Shown here in pieces: positions 7,403 to 15,908 of a stretch of DNA of 22,761 nucleotides. This stretch comes from JBFISM01 sp041608535 (lineage in GTDB: Bacteria; Actinomycetota; Acidimicrobiia; Spongiisociales; UBA5794): assembly GCA_041608535.1 (NCBI GenBank), contig JBFISM010000049.1, positions 1-22,761 on the forward strand. The letters run 5' to 3'. The position numbers and the translations under genes were made by a program. The notes beneath the pieces are model-generated. The model did no database searches and was not told where the DNA came from. It saw nothing but the letters and a program-made list of their open reading frames with translations. How positions within the stretch are numbered: position 1 is the first letter of the stretch; every line of letters starts with the position of its first letter.

Positions 7403-8500
7403 TCACCCAGAAGCGACGAACTCTGCTTCGGTGGCAGCGCGTGCGTCTTCGGTCCGGAGACCTCGGTGGCGGCGGACCACGACGAGGAGGGCCGGGATCA
7501 TCGCAAGCACCGCAAGCGCTGGGATGGTCAGTGCGACCCGCCTTGACATGAACACCGCCACTGCCAGCGCCGCCACCGCTATGACCGTGGCCGGCAACGC
7601 CCACCGCTCCCAGTCACGCTCTCGTGTCGTGCGGGCGAGGTAGCCCGCATCGATGAAGACGGGGAGCAGGGCCATGACCACCCAGCCGCCGAGACTCAGC
7701 AGATAGTTGAGACCGATCACGAGACCGGCTCCGAGCGAGAAAGCGATGAGCCGCAAAGCGAACGGACGCAGGAAGAAGTAGGTGATCATCAAACCCTCCG
7801 CCGCGAGCGCTCCTACGGCGGCCAGCTGCCACCGCCACGGCTCGGCGGCGATCCACACCGCAAGCTCGCTCATCTGCGGGTCTCGAAAGAAGAGATTCTC
7901 CGAGATGAGAACGTTGCGCAGGTTCTCGCTGAGCGCCCAGTCGATGCCGGACACCCTGAGCTTGGTCCACGCCGCGGAGGCGAGCATGAGAGCGAAGCTC
8001 ATGCGGATCAGCGTGACCGGCCAGGTGAAGTTGCCGGATCCGGCATGGTCGGAGCGGCGCCACCAGAGTGGGATCGCAGGAGCGAACACGGTGATGATGA
8101 GCATGAAGGCGAGCACGTTCAGGTTGTGGTCGATCTTGCCGAACGAGTTGCGGGCAAACATGATGTACAGCCCGGCTCCCGCTGCCACCAGGCCGGTGGT
8201 GCGAGGAAGTATCCCCGTGATCGTGGCCAGCGAAGCTGCTACTCCCACCACCGCAAGCACGACGAACACGGTCGTCGACGGAACCGGTAGCGGGATCGGG
8301 GCGAGGATCGATATGGGTTCCCAGAGATTCTCCGGTCGGTCGCCGAACACGTCGTAGAGCCCGGTGTACAGCTCGTGGAGGAAGAGACCCGCCAGCGTCA
8401 GAAAGACCACGCTGCGGACGAAGGCCAGCGCAGTTGGCGCCGACGGGGTGAACCAGAAGCGCACCCAGACAGACCGGGGAACGTCAGTGGGCGAACTCAT
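7403..8500 (-). CDS. HTTM-domain (vitamin K-dependent carboxylase-like) membrane protein
   Basis: About 365 aa from ATG 8500 (MSSPTDVP...). An upstream in-frame ATG would give a low-complexity N-terminus and lies well inside the previous gene, so 8500 is preferred. At least eight hydrophobic segments are visible. The signature region KIDHNLNVLAFML, then RMSFALMLASAAWTKLR and SGIDWALSENL, matches the HTTM family (horizontally transferred transmembrane domain), which includes vitamin K-dependent gamma-carboxylase relatives. The bacterial members' substrate is mostly unknown. The start overlaps the end of the upstream gene by 17 bases, so the two are co-translated. The tail is basic and cytoplasmic. 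Confidence 0.75.
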   Translation of the reverse strand: MSSPTDVPRSVWVRFWFTPSAPTALAFVRSVVFLTLAGLFLHELYTGLYDVFGDRPENLWEPISILAPIPLPVPSTTVFVVLAVVGVAASLATITGILPRTTGLVAAGAGLYIMFARNSFGKIDHNLNVLAFMLIITVFAPAIPLWWRRSDHAGSGNFTWPVTLIRMSFALMLASAAWTKLRVSGIDWALSENLRNVLISENLFFRDPQMSELAVWIAAEPWRWQLAAVGALAAEGLMITYFFLRPFALRLIAFSLGAGLVIGLNYLLSLGGWVVMALLPVFIDAGYLARTTRERDWERWALPATVIAVAALAVAVFMSRRVALTIPALAVLAMIPALLVVVRRHRGLRTEDARAATEAEFVASG

Positions 8501-9365
8501 AGGCCAAGATCCGCTGGTCGAGCTCGATGGCCGGGGCAGCTGGATACGGCGGGATGATGAGCTGGTCGAAGAACACACGAACCGTCTCCAGATCGACCTG
8601 ACGGCGTTGTTCGAACGCAGCTGCGGCGGCCGAGGCCGTTGCCTCCATCCGGTCTACGTCGTCGTTGCGAACGAGCGCCACGAGTGTGTTGCGGCTGATC
8701 TGTGGCGGCACGTTGTAGGTGCGCCCGTCGGCGTCCACCCCGACGAACGTCACCGAATCGAACGTACGCGGATCGCTTTGGACGACGGAATACATCCGGA
8801 ACGGTGAGAATGGATAAAAGTCTTGGTAGCCGGGCACGCCGGTGATGGCGAACATCGCGATGAACGATGCGATCACTACCGACTGGATGGTCCAGTCGGA
8901 CTCCGGTTCCCAGTCGTTGCGGATACGGCGGCCGAGAAACCAGAGCACGAACCAGCCGGCAACGGCTCCCAGGAATGCGGCGGTGAGCGCGGTGCCCCAG
9001 GCCCGGCTCTGTGCCTCATCGGCCGGCAGCAGAAAGGCGGCGACGATGGCGAGTAGTACGCCGCCGATCCACCCTGCGAGCGTGACCTTGGCATCGTCCG
9101 TCCAACGTCGCGCTGCAAGGCCTGGACGCATGTGACCGCTCGTCAGTATCGCCCCGCCTGCGGCGGTCGCCGGTACGCCGAACTGCAGCAGCTCCTCTGC
9201 ATCTGACAGCCCTTGCCTGAGGGCGACGGCCGAGCCCATGGCGATCACGATCAAACCCATCCCGGTCACCAGGACTCCGAGGGCGACACGAGCCGGCGAA
9301 GCTCCGAACGTGGTACCTGGAGCCGGCTCGGAGGTGCGATCCGGGGACAGCGGCGTGTGCCTCAT
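8484..9365 (-). CDS. Membrane protein, partner of the HTTM protein
   Basis: A 293-aa protein, ATG 9365. It has roughly five transmembrane segments in residues 27-200 (the first includes VALGVLVTGMGLIVIAMGSAVAL), then YPFSPFRMYSVVQSDP and a soluble C-terminal domain of about 85 aa, likely outside the membrane. A PFSxFxMYS block after the last helix is one I associate with proteins encoded next to HTTM genes, so a two-subunit membrane complex is a reasonable inference. Its stop lies 17 bases inside the following gene. No enzyme motif is visible, and neither a ribosome binding site nor a promoter is strong. Confidence 0.75.
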   Translation of the reverse strand: MRHTPLSPDRTSEPAPGTTFGASPARVALGVLVTGMGLIVIAMGSAVALRQGLSDAEELLQFGVPATAAGGAILTSGHMRPGLAARRWTDDAKVTLAGWIGGVLLAIVAAFLLPADEAQSRAWGTALTAAFLGAVAGWFVLWFLGRRIRNDWEPESDWTIQSVVIASFIAMFAITGVPGYQDFYPFSPFRMYSVVQSDPRTFDSVTFVGVDADGRTYNVPPQISRNTLVALVRNDDVDRMEATASAAAAAFEQRRQVDLETVRVFFDQLIIPPYPAAPAIELDQRILAYEFAH

Positions 9366-9466
9366 CGCCGGGAACGGTACTCAGTGCCGGCGGGCAATGA
9401 CACATACAGGCGTCGTGCGGACGATCGATGTCACACGTCACTTCGCGTTTGTCGCCGAGCAATCGG

Positions 9467-10300
9467 TCAGCCCAGCGGTACCACCGGCAGGGCTTGATAG
9501 TCCCGACCGTCCGCCGTCACAACGACCCGCCCATAACCCGGCTCGTCGTAGTGGCCGGCGAGGAAGGGTGTGCCTGATGCCGCGAGATCGTCGAAGAATG
9601 CGGCTCGGGTTGCGGCGGCTGCGGGTTTGTCGACGTCGAATGGGAACGCCCAGTCGGGATGCCAGATGTGCACCGGGCTGAAGGTGACGTCGCCTGCGAT
9701 GACCAAGTCCTCGTCGTTGCCCGTCACCCGCACCGCGGTGTGTCCCGGGGTATGTCCGTACGTAGCGTATGTGGTGATACCCGGCACGACCGGCCCCGGT
9801 TCCTCCGTGGCATGGAGCTGCCCCGACTCGTCGAGGATGTCGGCCACCCGGGTTATCCCCACGGCGCGCTCGTCCGATCCACTCCGCCAGTGCGCCACCT
9901 CCCGTTGCAGCGTCCAATGGGTCGCATTCAGAAACAGCGGGCGTTGGTCCGCATCGAGCGAGCCGAGGATGTGGTCGGGGTGGAGGTGGGTGAACACGAC
10001 GTGGTCGATCTCGCCCGGCGATACCCCCATCGTTTCGAGAACAGAGGGCATGGCTCCCGCATCGGCTCCCTCGGGAGCGTTGTATCCAAACCCGGTATCG
10101 ACCAGCACCCGGTGGGTCCCGGTGTCGACCAGGAAACAGGTGAAGCTGTTGGGCAGCATGCCGTCTCGATCGAGAAAGCGCTGGTGGTCCCGCCACGCTT
10201 CCTCCGTCGATCCGATGAGATACTCGATGGGGTCTCGTTGGGAGCCTCCATCACGGATTCCATACACGACGACAGGACCCAGCTCGATCTTCCAGGGCAT
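9467..10300 (-). CDS. MBL-fold metallohydrolase, lactonase/glyoxalase II-like
   Basis: About 277 aa from ATG 10300; a GTG two codons upstream (10306) is the alternative. Unlike the first MBL protein it has the classical binuclear zinc set: H105-x-H107-x-D109-H110 in THLHPDH, His187 in GHTPGHT, Asp204 in IAGDVTF and His250 in AGHYD. The strand LVDTGFGYNAP precedes these. This is the layout of AHL lactonases and related hydrolases of esters, lactones or thioesters. It has no signal peptide. It is divergent from the peroxiredoxin gene. The substrate cannot be told from sequence. Confidence 0.88.
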   Translation of the reverse strand: MPWKIELGPVVVYGIRDGGSQRDPIEYLIGSTEEAWRDHQRFLDRDGMLPNSFTCFLVDTGTHRVLVDTGFGYNAPEGADAGAMPSVLETMGVSPGEIDHVVFTHLHPDHILGSLDADQRPLFLNATHWTLQREVAHWRSGSDERAVGITRVADILDESGQLHATEEPGPVVPGITTYATYGHTPGHTAVRVTGNDEDLVIAGDVTFSPVHIWHPDWAFPFDVDKPAAAATRAAFFDDLAASGTPFLAGHYDEPGYGRVVVTADGRDYQALPVVPLG

Positions 10301-10306
10301 GGCCAC

Positions 10307-10312
10307 AGGGTA
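10307..10312 (-). promoter_or_regulatory. Putative -10 box giving a leaderless transcript
   Basis: The minus strand reads TACCCT (TAnnnT form). Its downstream edge is 6 bases from the ATG at 10300, so a transcript begun at normal distance would start at or near the A of that ATG. This supports 10300 over the GTG at 10306. No -35 box is evident. Confidence 0.35.
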
Positions 10313-10375
10313 CGCGGCCGCAGAGCGCTTCGCCGGGCCGACCTACCATGCTTTCACCGAACGAGAGGAATCCGC

Positions 10376-11023
10376 ATGACGCTGGCCGAGGAGAACGCCG
10401 CCTTCATCGCCAAGAGCAAGGAGAACCCGGACCCCGAACGCGCGGCCATCTATGCGCAGGCGCAGCGCACCATCGAGACGACCGACATCTTGGACACGGC
10501 ATTGCGGGCCGGTGACCGGGCACCGATGTTCACGCTGCCCGATGCATTCGGCAATGATGTCAGCCTGGCCGAGCTGCTCCAGACTGGACCGGTGATCATC
10601 TCGTTCTACCGGGGAGCGTGGTGTCCGTTCTGCAACATGGAACTGCGAGCGCTGCAGCGTGAGATGGACGAGATCGTGGCAGCTGGGGTCACGCTGGTCG
10701 CCATCTCGCCGAACACGCCCGACCTCTCGGTCGACCTGGTCGACGAGCACCAGCTGACGTTCCCCGTGCTGTCCGACCACGAGAACCGGGTCGCCAGACA
10801 ATTCAATCTGGTCTACGAGATGGATCCGAGTCTCGTCGACTACTACAAGAACCATGATCGCAACATCGCCGATATGAACGGTTCCGATGTGTGGGAGTTG
10901 CCGGTACCGGCGACATACGTGGTCGACACCGACGGCGTCATCCGGTACGCCTTCGTCGATCTGAACCATCGAGTCCGCGCCGAACCCGCAGACGTGGTGG
11001 CGGTTGCCGCCGATCTCGTCTAG
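10376..11023 (+). CDS. Peroxiredoxin-like protein (AhpC/TSA family)
   Basis: 215 aa from ATG 10376, preceded by GAGAGGA at 7 bases; the open frame continues far upstream but only this start has a good ribosome binding site. Thioredoxin-fold peroxiredoxins reduce peroxides through a reactive cysteine. Visible are GDRAPMFTLPDAFG, then SFYRGAWCPFC with Cys83 and Cys86 (a CxxC pair as in peroxiredoxin-like/bacterioferritin-comigratory relatives), VTLVAISPN, and the later strand PVPATYVVDTDGVIRYAFVD. It is cytoplasmic. It is divergent from the MBL hydrolase at 9467-10300 across 75 bases; shared control is possible. Confidence 0.92.
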   Translation: MTLAEENAAFIAKSKENPDPERAAIYAQAQRTIETTDILDTALRAGDRAPMFTLPDAFGNDVSLAELLQTGPVIISFYRGAWCPFCNMELRALQREMDEIVAAGVTLVAISPNTPDLSVDLVDEHQLTFPVLSDHENRVARQFNLVYEMDPSLVDYYKNHDRNIADMNGSDVWELPVPATYVVDTDGVIRYAFVDLNHRVRAEPADVVAVAADLV

Positions 11024-11105
11024 TTGTCGGGTCGGTTGCTCAGGACCATTGCGTACCGATCCGGGCGCAAACGAGTAGAGGCCGATTGCTGCGAGCTCTG
11101 AGCTG

Positions 11106-12827
11106 TCATGGGAAGAGGAGCATGGCGCGCACGATCATCGATGCGATCTCGGCGCGAGGGATCGGAGCGTTGGGGCAGTAGTTGTCGTTGTCGGGCGGGT
11201 TGCAGCCGATGGTGATCCCGGCTTCGGCGAGCCGGTTGATGTCGTCCTCGAAGATCGAACCGTTGTCGTCGACGAAATGGTCACGGCTGGCGGGACCGAG
11301 TGCAAGGGCTCGGACGATGGCCGCGGCTGCCTGTCTTCGGGTCACCAGATCATCGGGGCAGTAGTTGTCGTTGTCGGGCGGGTTGCAGCCGATGGTGATC
11401 CCGGCTTCGGCGAGTCGGTTGATGTCGTCCTCGAAGATCGAACCGTTGTCGTCGGTGAAGTGGTCCCGGGTGGCGGCGGGCAGCCCGAGCCAGCGCACGA
11501 AGAGGGCGGCGAGTTGCTTCCGTACGAGAAGATCGGCCGGACAGAATCTCACGTTCGCCGGTGGATCGCAGCCCCGGGTTGTCCCGGTCGCTGCGAGCGC
11601 CTCGATGTCCGCCTCGTGCACCGATGAGTCGTCGTCGAGGAACCGTCCGGACTCGTCGGCGACGAATTTGGCGATGGCGACGTCGTCCGGGGTGCCCGAG
11701 CTGAACGCTGTCGGATCGGTGGCGAGCAACAGCCCGCCGTCATGCCACACCGGACCGATGCCGTAGTTGTACGTTCCGTTGCGGTCGGCGAACGGGATCG
11801 GGAAGTCGCCGAGCAAGGCACCGGAGCCGTCGAAGAGCCGAATCTCGTAGTGTTCGCCCAAGCCGACGTTGTAGCCGAGGGCGATCTCACCAGTGCGCAG
11901 TGCACCGAGATAGATGCGGCTTCCGAGATCGAGTTCAAGGAAGGCGGGATCCTCGAACGCTGGATCCTGTGCGCCGCCAGCATCGAATTTGAAGAGGTGA
12001 AACGTGTCGTCGTCGCCGAATCTGGTTTCGATGCCGACGATGACCGAGCCGTCAGGGAGCTGGGTCGAGGCAACGGCAAAGAGGCCGGCGGTGAATGACA
12101 ACTCGGTGGCGAATCCCACCATCCCGTCTTCGGCCACGGGAACCACCGACACGAAGTCACCCCCGAGACCTCGCGTCAAGACGACGACGAGATAACCCTC
12201 GGGGACGACGTGGATGTCGACGACCATCTGAAGGTCGACGCCTGGGCCGGCTCCGGGCAGAACCGAAACGAAGCCGCCTGCGCCGAAGTTGGGATCCGGT
12301 GCGCCATTCGAGTCCGCCCGCACGAGCCACGCATCCAGCTCATCGAGATCGAAGCTGCCCCCTCCGACAACGACGAACGAGCCGTCGGCGACCAAGGCAG
12401 AAGGAAACGCCTCGACAGACACCGGGAGGTCGGTTTCCCCGTCTGTGGCGAAGGAATCGACAAGCACTCCCGCCTCGTCGTACTTGGCGAGCGTCGTGCT
12501 CACCCCGGTTCGGTAGGCGGCAAACAGGCTGGAGCCGGGGCCGAAGTTGGCTTCTCCGGGACCGGGTAGCGCCACGGCCGTCACCTCAGCTCCGTCGGCC
12601 GAGACGTGGGCGAACGCCGAGACGTCAGGGTCGGGCGAGAAGTTGAGGATGGAGCGGCCATCCGGTGCGGCGATGAATCCGGCTATACCCACCTCGCTTG
12701 CGATCGCGTCGATCGTTGCCTCACCCGCGTCGCCGTACTCGAGGACGGGGTCTCCGGGATCGGCGTAGGCCGCAGTGGGCAAGAGTAGAAGAGAGACCAG
12801 CAGCGAAACGACCCAGCGACGAGACAT
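11106..12827 (-). CDS. Secreted delta-60-repeat protein with three SLH domains
   Basis: 573 aa from ATG 12827, chosen because GGAGG lies just upstream. An in-frame ATG at 12902 would put 25 residues before the signal peptide. Residues 1-22 (MSRRWVVSLLVSLLLLPTAAYA) are a Sec signal. The middle, about 25-390, is a beta-rich array with delta-60-type motifs such as DPNFGAGGFVSV, probably a propeller. Three S-layer-homology repeats follow at about 396-453, 457-514 and 518-573, with blocks FxDDNGSIFEDDINRLAEAGIT and GCNPP. SLH domains anchor proteins to secondary cell-wall polymer, so the protein likely sits on the cell surface. Cysteines are paired within each SLH repeat. A binding or sensing role is possible; no enzyme motif is seen. 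Confidence 0.88.
   Translation of the reverse strand: MSRRWVVSLLVSLLLLPTAAYADPGDPVLEYGDAGEATIDAIASEVGIAGFIAAPDGRSILNFSPDPDVSAFAHVSADGAEVTAVALPGPGEANFGPGSSLFAAYRTGVSTTLAKYDEAGVLVDSFATDGETDLPVSVEAFPSALVADGSFVVVGGGSFDLDELDAWLVRADSNGAPDPNFGAGGFVSVLPGAGPGVDLQMVVDIHVVPEGYLVVVLTRGLGGDFVSVVPVAEDGMVGFATELSFTAGLFAVASTQLPDGSVIVGIETRFGDDDTFHLFKFDAGGAQDPAFEDPAFLELDLGSRIYLGALRTGEIALGYNVGLGEHYEIRLFDGSGALLGDFPIPFADRNGTYNYGIGPVWHDGGLLLATDPTAFSSGTPDDVAIAKFVADESGRFLDDDSSVHEADIEALAATGTTRGCDPPANVRFCPADLLVRKQLAALFVRWLGLPAATRDHFTDDNGSIFEDDINRLAEAGITIGCNPPDNDNYCPDDLVTRRQAAAAIVRALALGPASRDHFVDDNGSIFEDDINRLAEAGITIGCNPPDNDNYCPNAPIPRAEIASMIVRAMLLFP
11172..11270. repeat. 99-bp duplication inside the SLH region, unit A
   Basis: This stretch matches 11355-11453 at 98 of 99 bases (the difference is C/T in the GAGYCGG stretch). 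Its start is offset 183 bases, exactly 61 codons, so it keeps the frame and duplicates the core of one SLH repeat. Confidence 0.9.
11355..11453. repeat. 99-bp duplication inside the SLH region, unit B
   Basis: Second copy of the unit at 11172-11270, encoding the core of the second SLH repeat. Near identity at silent positions shows a recent duplication or gene conversion, whereas the first SLH repeat (11480-11640) has diverged. Confidence 0.9.
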
Positions 12828-12927
12828 TCCGAACCTCCGCACCCAAAGCGTACCGTCCGGCGGTCGGCAGAACCCGGCTTCGCACGCGTAGTTTTCGCGC
12901 ACCGCCGGGGGATGGATCAGTGGGTGC

Positions 12928-13878
12928 TCAGAGGGTGGCTCCGTACACGTGAGCGTGCCCGCTCACCTGTGCGGTCACGTCGCCCAGGTAGACGGTGACG
13001 CGGCACCCAGGGTCCCCGATGGCGATGCGTTCCTCCAGCATCACGGTGGCGCCGTCGGAGTTGCGGGCTGCAATACCCCCGAACACGCTCGATGTCATGC
13101 GGCACAATGCAGGAGAACGGCGCACGGCATCCCCGAACGGGCAGTGGGTGTTGCCGAGCACGATCCTCTTCTCGTTCGCCTCGATGATGTAGAACTCGCC
13201 GTCGATGGCGTGCTTGAGGCGTACGTATGCATCCGCCATCTGCTCGGGTGTCAACCGGCCGGTGATCGATTTTGCCTTGCGGTATTCGTCCTCCATGCGG
13301 CCGCCGACGTCCGTGCCCACCTGGGCGACCGCAGCTTCGGCCGCATCAGGGCCATGCTGCATCTCCACGGTCTGTGCGAGCTGGACCACCAGCGCTCGCA
13401 AGAACGACTCTTTGTCGAAGCCGTCGGTGGTGGCCTCCTCGAGGTCAGGCAGGGCCCCGACGGTCGATCCAGGAGGGTCGTGACTTGCGGCGACAGGACG
13501 AGTGACCGGCAGTGTCGCCGATACCCGATTGCCGCCGCCACGGCGATGTGCGACGTCGAGATCCTCGGCTACGTGGGATGCGATGAACAGACCACGACCT
13601 CCAATGGACAGCGGATCGGGAGGCAAGTCGCCACCCGCAAACTCGAACTCCGGACCCAAGTCGTAGACGGTGAGCAGGGGATGCTCGGCGCTCCAATCGA
13701 GGGACACCCAAGCGGCACTCCCGGAATGGAGGACTGCGTTGGTGAGCAGTTCCGATACGGCGAGCTCTGCGCTGTCGATGTCACTGGCAGGGGAGGCGTG
13801 GCGCTCCAGGTACGAGCTGATGGCGCGACGCAATGCCGATGCCGTATCGGCGTCGCCGGCCGGTAGGTACCAGTCCAC
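12928..13878 (-). CDS. RsbW-like ATP-binding protein fused to a methanogen-output-domain-1-like module
   Basis: 316 aa from GTG 13878, with GGAG 8 bases upstream. Residues 1-125 are a GHKL/HATPase domain of the anti-sigma-factor kinase type: N-box ELLTNAVLHSG (Glu43, Asn47), G1 box DLGP (Asp73), and GGRGLFI (93-99). A linker and helical region follow. From about 226 to 300 the protein matches my memory of methanogen output domain 1: a strand pair, HCPFGD (Cys246), ALCRMTSSVFGGIAARN (Cys259), then ERIAIGDPGCRVTVYL (Cys292). The three cysteines may bind metal or a cofactor. An RsbW-like kinase would regulate an anti-sigma antagonist; the C-terminal module may sense the input. No partner sigma factor is in the window. 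Confidence 0.82.
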   Translation of the reverse strand: MDWYLPAGDADTASALRRAISSYLERHASPASDIDSAELAVSELLTNAVLHSGSAAWVSLDWSAEHPLLTVYDLGPEFEFAGGDLPPDPLSIGGRGLFIASHVAEDLDVAHRRGGGNRVSATLPVTRPVAASHDPPGSTVGALPDLEEATTDGFDKESFLRALVVQLAQTVEMQHGPDAAEAAVAQVGTDVGGRMEDEYRKAKSITGRLTPEQMADAYVRLKHAIDGEFYIIEANEKRIVLGNTHCPFGDAVRRSPALCRMTSSVFGGIAARNSDGATVMLEERIAIGDPGCRVTVYLGDVTAQVSGHAHVYGATL

Positions 13879-13910
13879 GAAAGAGCTCCTAGCCGTTGCT
13901 ACGAGAGAAC

Positions 13911-15311
13911 TTACCCCACGTGGCGCTCGTTCAACCCGATTGTTTCGCCAACCACCTGCGCAGCAGCATCGATAGCCGCCCCGAGGCGTGCCACCATGTC
14001 GTCGATGTCCTTCTCGTCGATGACGAGTGCCGGAGACATCACGTTGAGGTTGCCGATGGGACGAACGATGAGGCCGCGCCGCTGCGCCTCATGCGCTACC
14101 AGTTTGCCGATGTCGACGTGATCCGGGAAAGGCGCCTTCGTGGCCTTGTCCGCCACGAACTCGACACATGCCATGAGGTGGGAGCCACGCACGTCGCCCA
14201 CGAACGCACCATCGGCTAGCTCCTCGAGACGGGCCATGAAGAGCGGTCCCAGCTCACGCACGTGTTCGAGCAGGCCCTCACGCTCGATGATCGCAATGTT
14301 CTCGAGCGCGGCGGCACACGACACAGGGTGACCGCTGTAGGTGTAGCCGACGCCGAAGACTCGCTTGTGGCCCGGTTCGCTGATGACCGTGTGGACGTGG
14401 TCCGAGTAGATGACGGCACCGAGCGGCAGGTAGCCGGAGGTGAGTCCTTTGGCGGTGGTGATGATGTCCGGGGTGATGCCGTAGATGCGCTCCGAGCAGA
14501 ACCATTCGCCGACCCTCCCAAACGCCGTCACGACCTCGTCGGAGACGTACAGGATGCCGTGTCGGCGGCAGCGTTCCCAGATCCTCCGCAAGTAATTGGC
14601 CGGAGGTGGCACCACCCCGCCCGACGCCATGATCGGCTCTGCGAAGAACGCTGCCACGTTCTCCGCACCCAGCTCAGTCACCTTGGCGTCGAACTCCGCA
14701 ACGAGACGATCGGCGAACTCGTCCTCCGTGAGATCGCCCCCGTGGCGATAGAAATTCGGAGACGACAGATGGTGGACGATGTCATCGATGTAGTGGAACT
14801 GCGGCGTGTGGTCGCTCTTCTTGCCTCCGATCGACACGGCCGCATATGTCGAGCCGTGGTAGGCGTCCTCCCGGCTCAGCACGTGCACCCGCTGTGGCTG
14901 GCCGTTGGAGCGGTGATAGAACTGGACCATGCGGAAGGCTGCATCGATTGCGGTCGATCCGCCGGTAGTGAAGAAGACATGGTCGAGACCGTCCGGTGCG
15001 ATTCCGGCCAGTCGCTCTGCAAGCTCGGCGGCGGGTACGCCTGCCATGTCGGAGAATGGATTCGTGTAGGAGAGACGGCGTACTTGTGCGGCGATGGCTT
15101 CTGCCATCTCCTCCCGCCCGGTGCCGATGTTGGTGCACCACATGCCTCCGATGGCATCGATGTATTCGACACCATTGCTGTCGGTGAGGCGGATTCCGGA
15201 GCCGGAGGCGATGGCCAGGAGGTCGTCGTCCCCGTTAGCGAATTCCTGGTAGGGCTGCAAGAGATGACGGTGCACCACCCCGGTGATGTCGGCCCGCGCG
15301 CTTTTGGTCAC
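13911..15311 (-). CDS. Class III aminotransferase, SpuC-like (putrescine/diamine transaminase)
   Basis: 466 aa from GTG 15311. Class III PLP transaminases of this type move the terminal amine of putrescine, cadaverine or similar omega-amines to pyruvate. PLP residues are Asp258 in YVSDEVVTAFGR and Lys288 in TTAKGLTSGYLPLG; other family blocks are AIGGMWCTNIGTGREEM, FFTTGGSTAIDAAFRMV, DAYHGSTYAAVS, AEPIMASGGVVPPP and YTYSGHPV. The overall pattern is close to Pseudomonas SpuC. The GTG start overlaps the TGA of the upstream regulator by 4 bases (GTGA), so regulator and enzyme are translated together. Beta-alanine or another omega-amino acid is an alternative substrate. Confidence 0.9.
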   Translation of the reverse strand: MTKSARADITGVVHRHLLQPYQEFANGDDDLLAIASGSGIRLTDSNGVEYIDAIGGMWCTNIGTGREEMAEAIAAQVRRLSYTNPFSDMAGVPAAELAERLAGIAPDGLDHVFFTTGGSTAIDAAFRMVQFYHRSNGQPQRVHVLSREDAYHGSTYAAVSIGGKKSDHTPQFHYIDDIVHHLSSPNFYRHGGDLTEDEFADRLVAEFDAKVTELGAENVAAFFAEPIMASGGVVPPPANYLRRIWERCRRHGILYVSDEVVTAFGRVGEWFCSERIYGITPDIITTAKGLTSGYLPLGAVIYSDHVHTVISEPGHKRVFGVGYTYSGHPVSCAAALENIAIIEREGLLEHVRELGPLFMARLEELADGAFVGDVRGSHLMACVEFVADKATKAPFPDHVDIGKLVAHEAQRRGLIVRPIGNLNVMSPALVIDEKDIDDMVARLGAAIDAAAQVVGETIGLNERHVG

Positions 15312-15763
15312 CGCGTCCCCCAGTCGTAGGTCTGCTTCACGAGTCGCATGTAGGTGAACAGCTCGGTGGCGATGACACAGTCCAGTGAACGCAGTCGGTT
15401 CATCACGGCCAGGAGATGATCGGTGTCCTCACAGACGATTTCGATCATGATGTCGTATCGGCCCGCCGTGATGACGACGTAGTCTGCTTCTTCCAGTGCA
15501 GCGATCTGGTGGGCTGCGTCGTCGAGATCGCCGTTCACGCTGATGCCCACCCACGCCTGCTGATCGAAGCCGAGCATGGTGGGATCGGTCACGGCAACGA
15601 TTTGGATGACGCCCTGCTCTGTCAACGCCAGCACCCGCTGCCGCACCGCTGCCGGTGACAGTCCCACGAGCGGGCCGAGCTTCGAATACGGCATCCTGCC
15701 GTCGAACTGCAGATGGTCGATGATCGCCTTGTCGGTGTCGTCTAGGTCGATGGGTGCGGGCAC
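15308..15763 (-). CDS. Lrp/AsnC family transcriptional regulator
   Basis: 151 aa from GTG 15763, chosen because AGGAGG lies 4 bases upstream on the minus strand and because the protein then starts in Lrp fashion (PIDLDDTDKAIIDHL). Residues 8-55 form the winged-helix DNA-binding domain (DGRMPYSKLGPLVGLSPAAVRQRV). Residues 60-140 form the RAM ligand-binding domain with AGRYDIMIEIVCED. The gene is co-transcribed with the SpuC-like aminotransferase and divergent from gabT, so it probably controls both sides from 15764-15908 in response to an amine or amino acid. The farther upstream start that is open in this frame would run into gabT and is unlikely. Confidence 0.92.
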   Translation of the reverse strand: MPAPIDLDDTDKAIIDHLQFDGRMPYSKLGPLVGLSPAAVRQRVLALTEQGVIQIVAVTDPTMLGFDQQAWVGISVNGDLDDAAHQIAALEEADYVVITAGRYDIMIEIVCEDTDHLLAVMNRLRSLDCVIATELFTYMRLVKQTYDWGTR

Positions 15764-15908
15764 CGTGCCTCCTGACGTCGCCGACCCTACCAGCGGCCCG
15801 GCATCGAATCGGGCGTCAAACGGGTCGCTGACGATCGGATCGATTGAAGTGCCGCCGTATGGAGCATGCAATACTACGACCCATGACGTCTCGCCTGCCG
15901 GACGGCCG
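15764..15908. promoter_or_regulatory. Divergent promoter region between the Lrp/AsnC gene and gabT
   Basis: This 145-base region separates two divergent transcription units of the amine island and is the natural operator site for the Lrp/AsnC protein. It contains a GCATGC palindrome followed by AATACTAC near 15865-15877. No clear pair of -35/-10 boxes or tandem Lrp sites can be assigned by eye. Confidence 0.4.
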
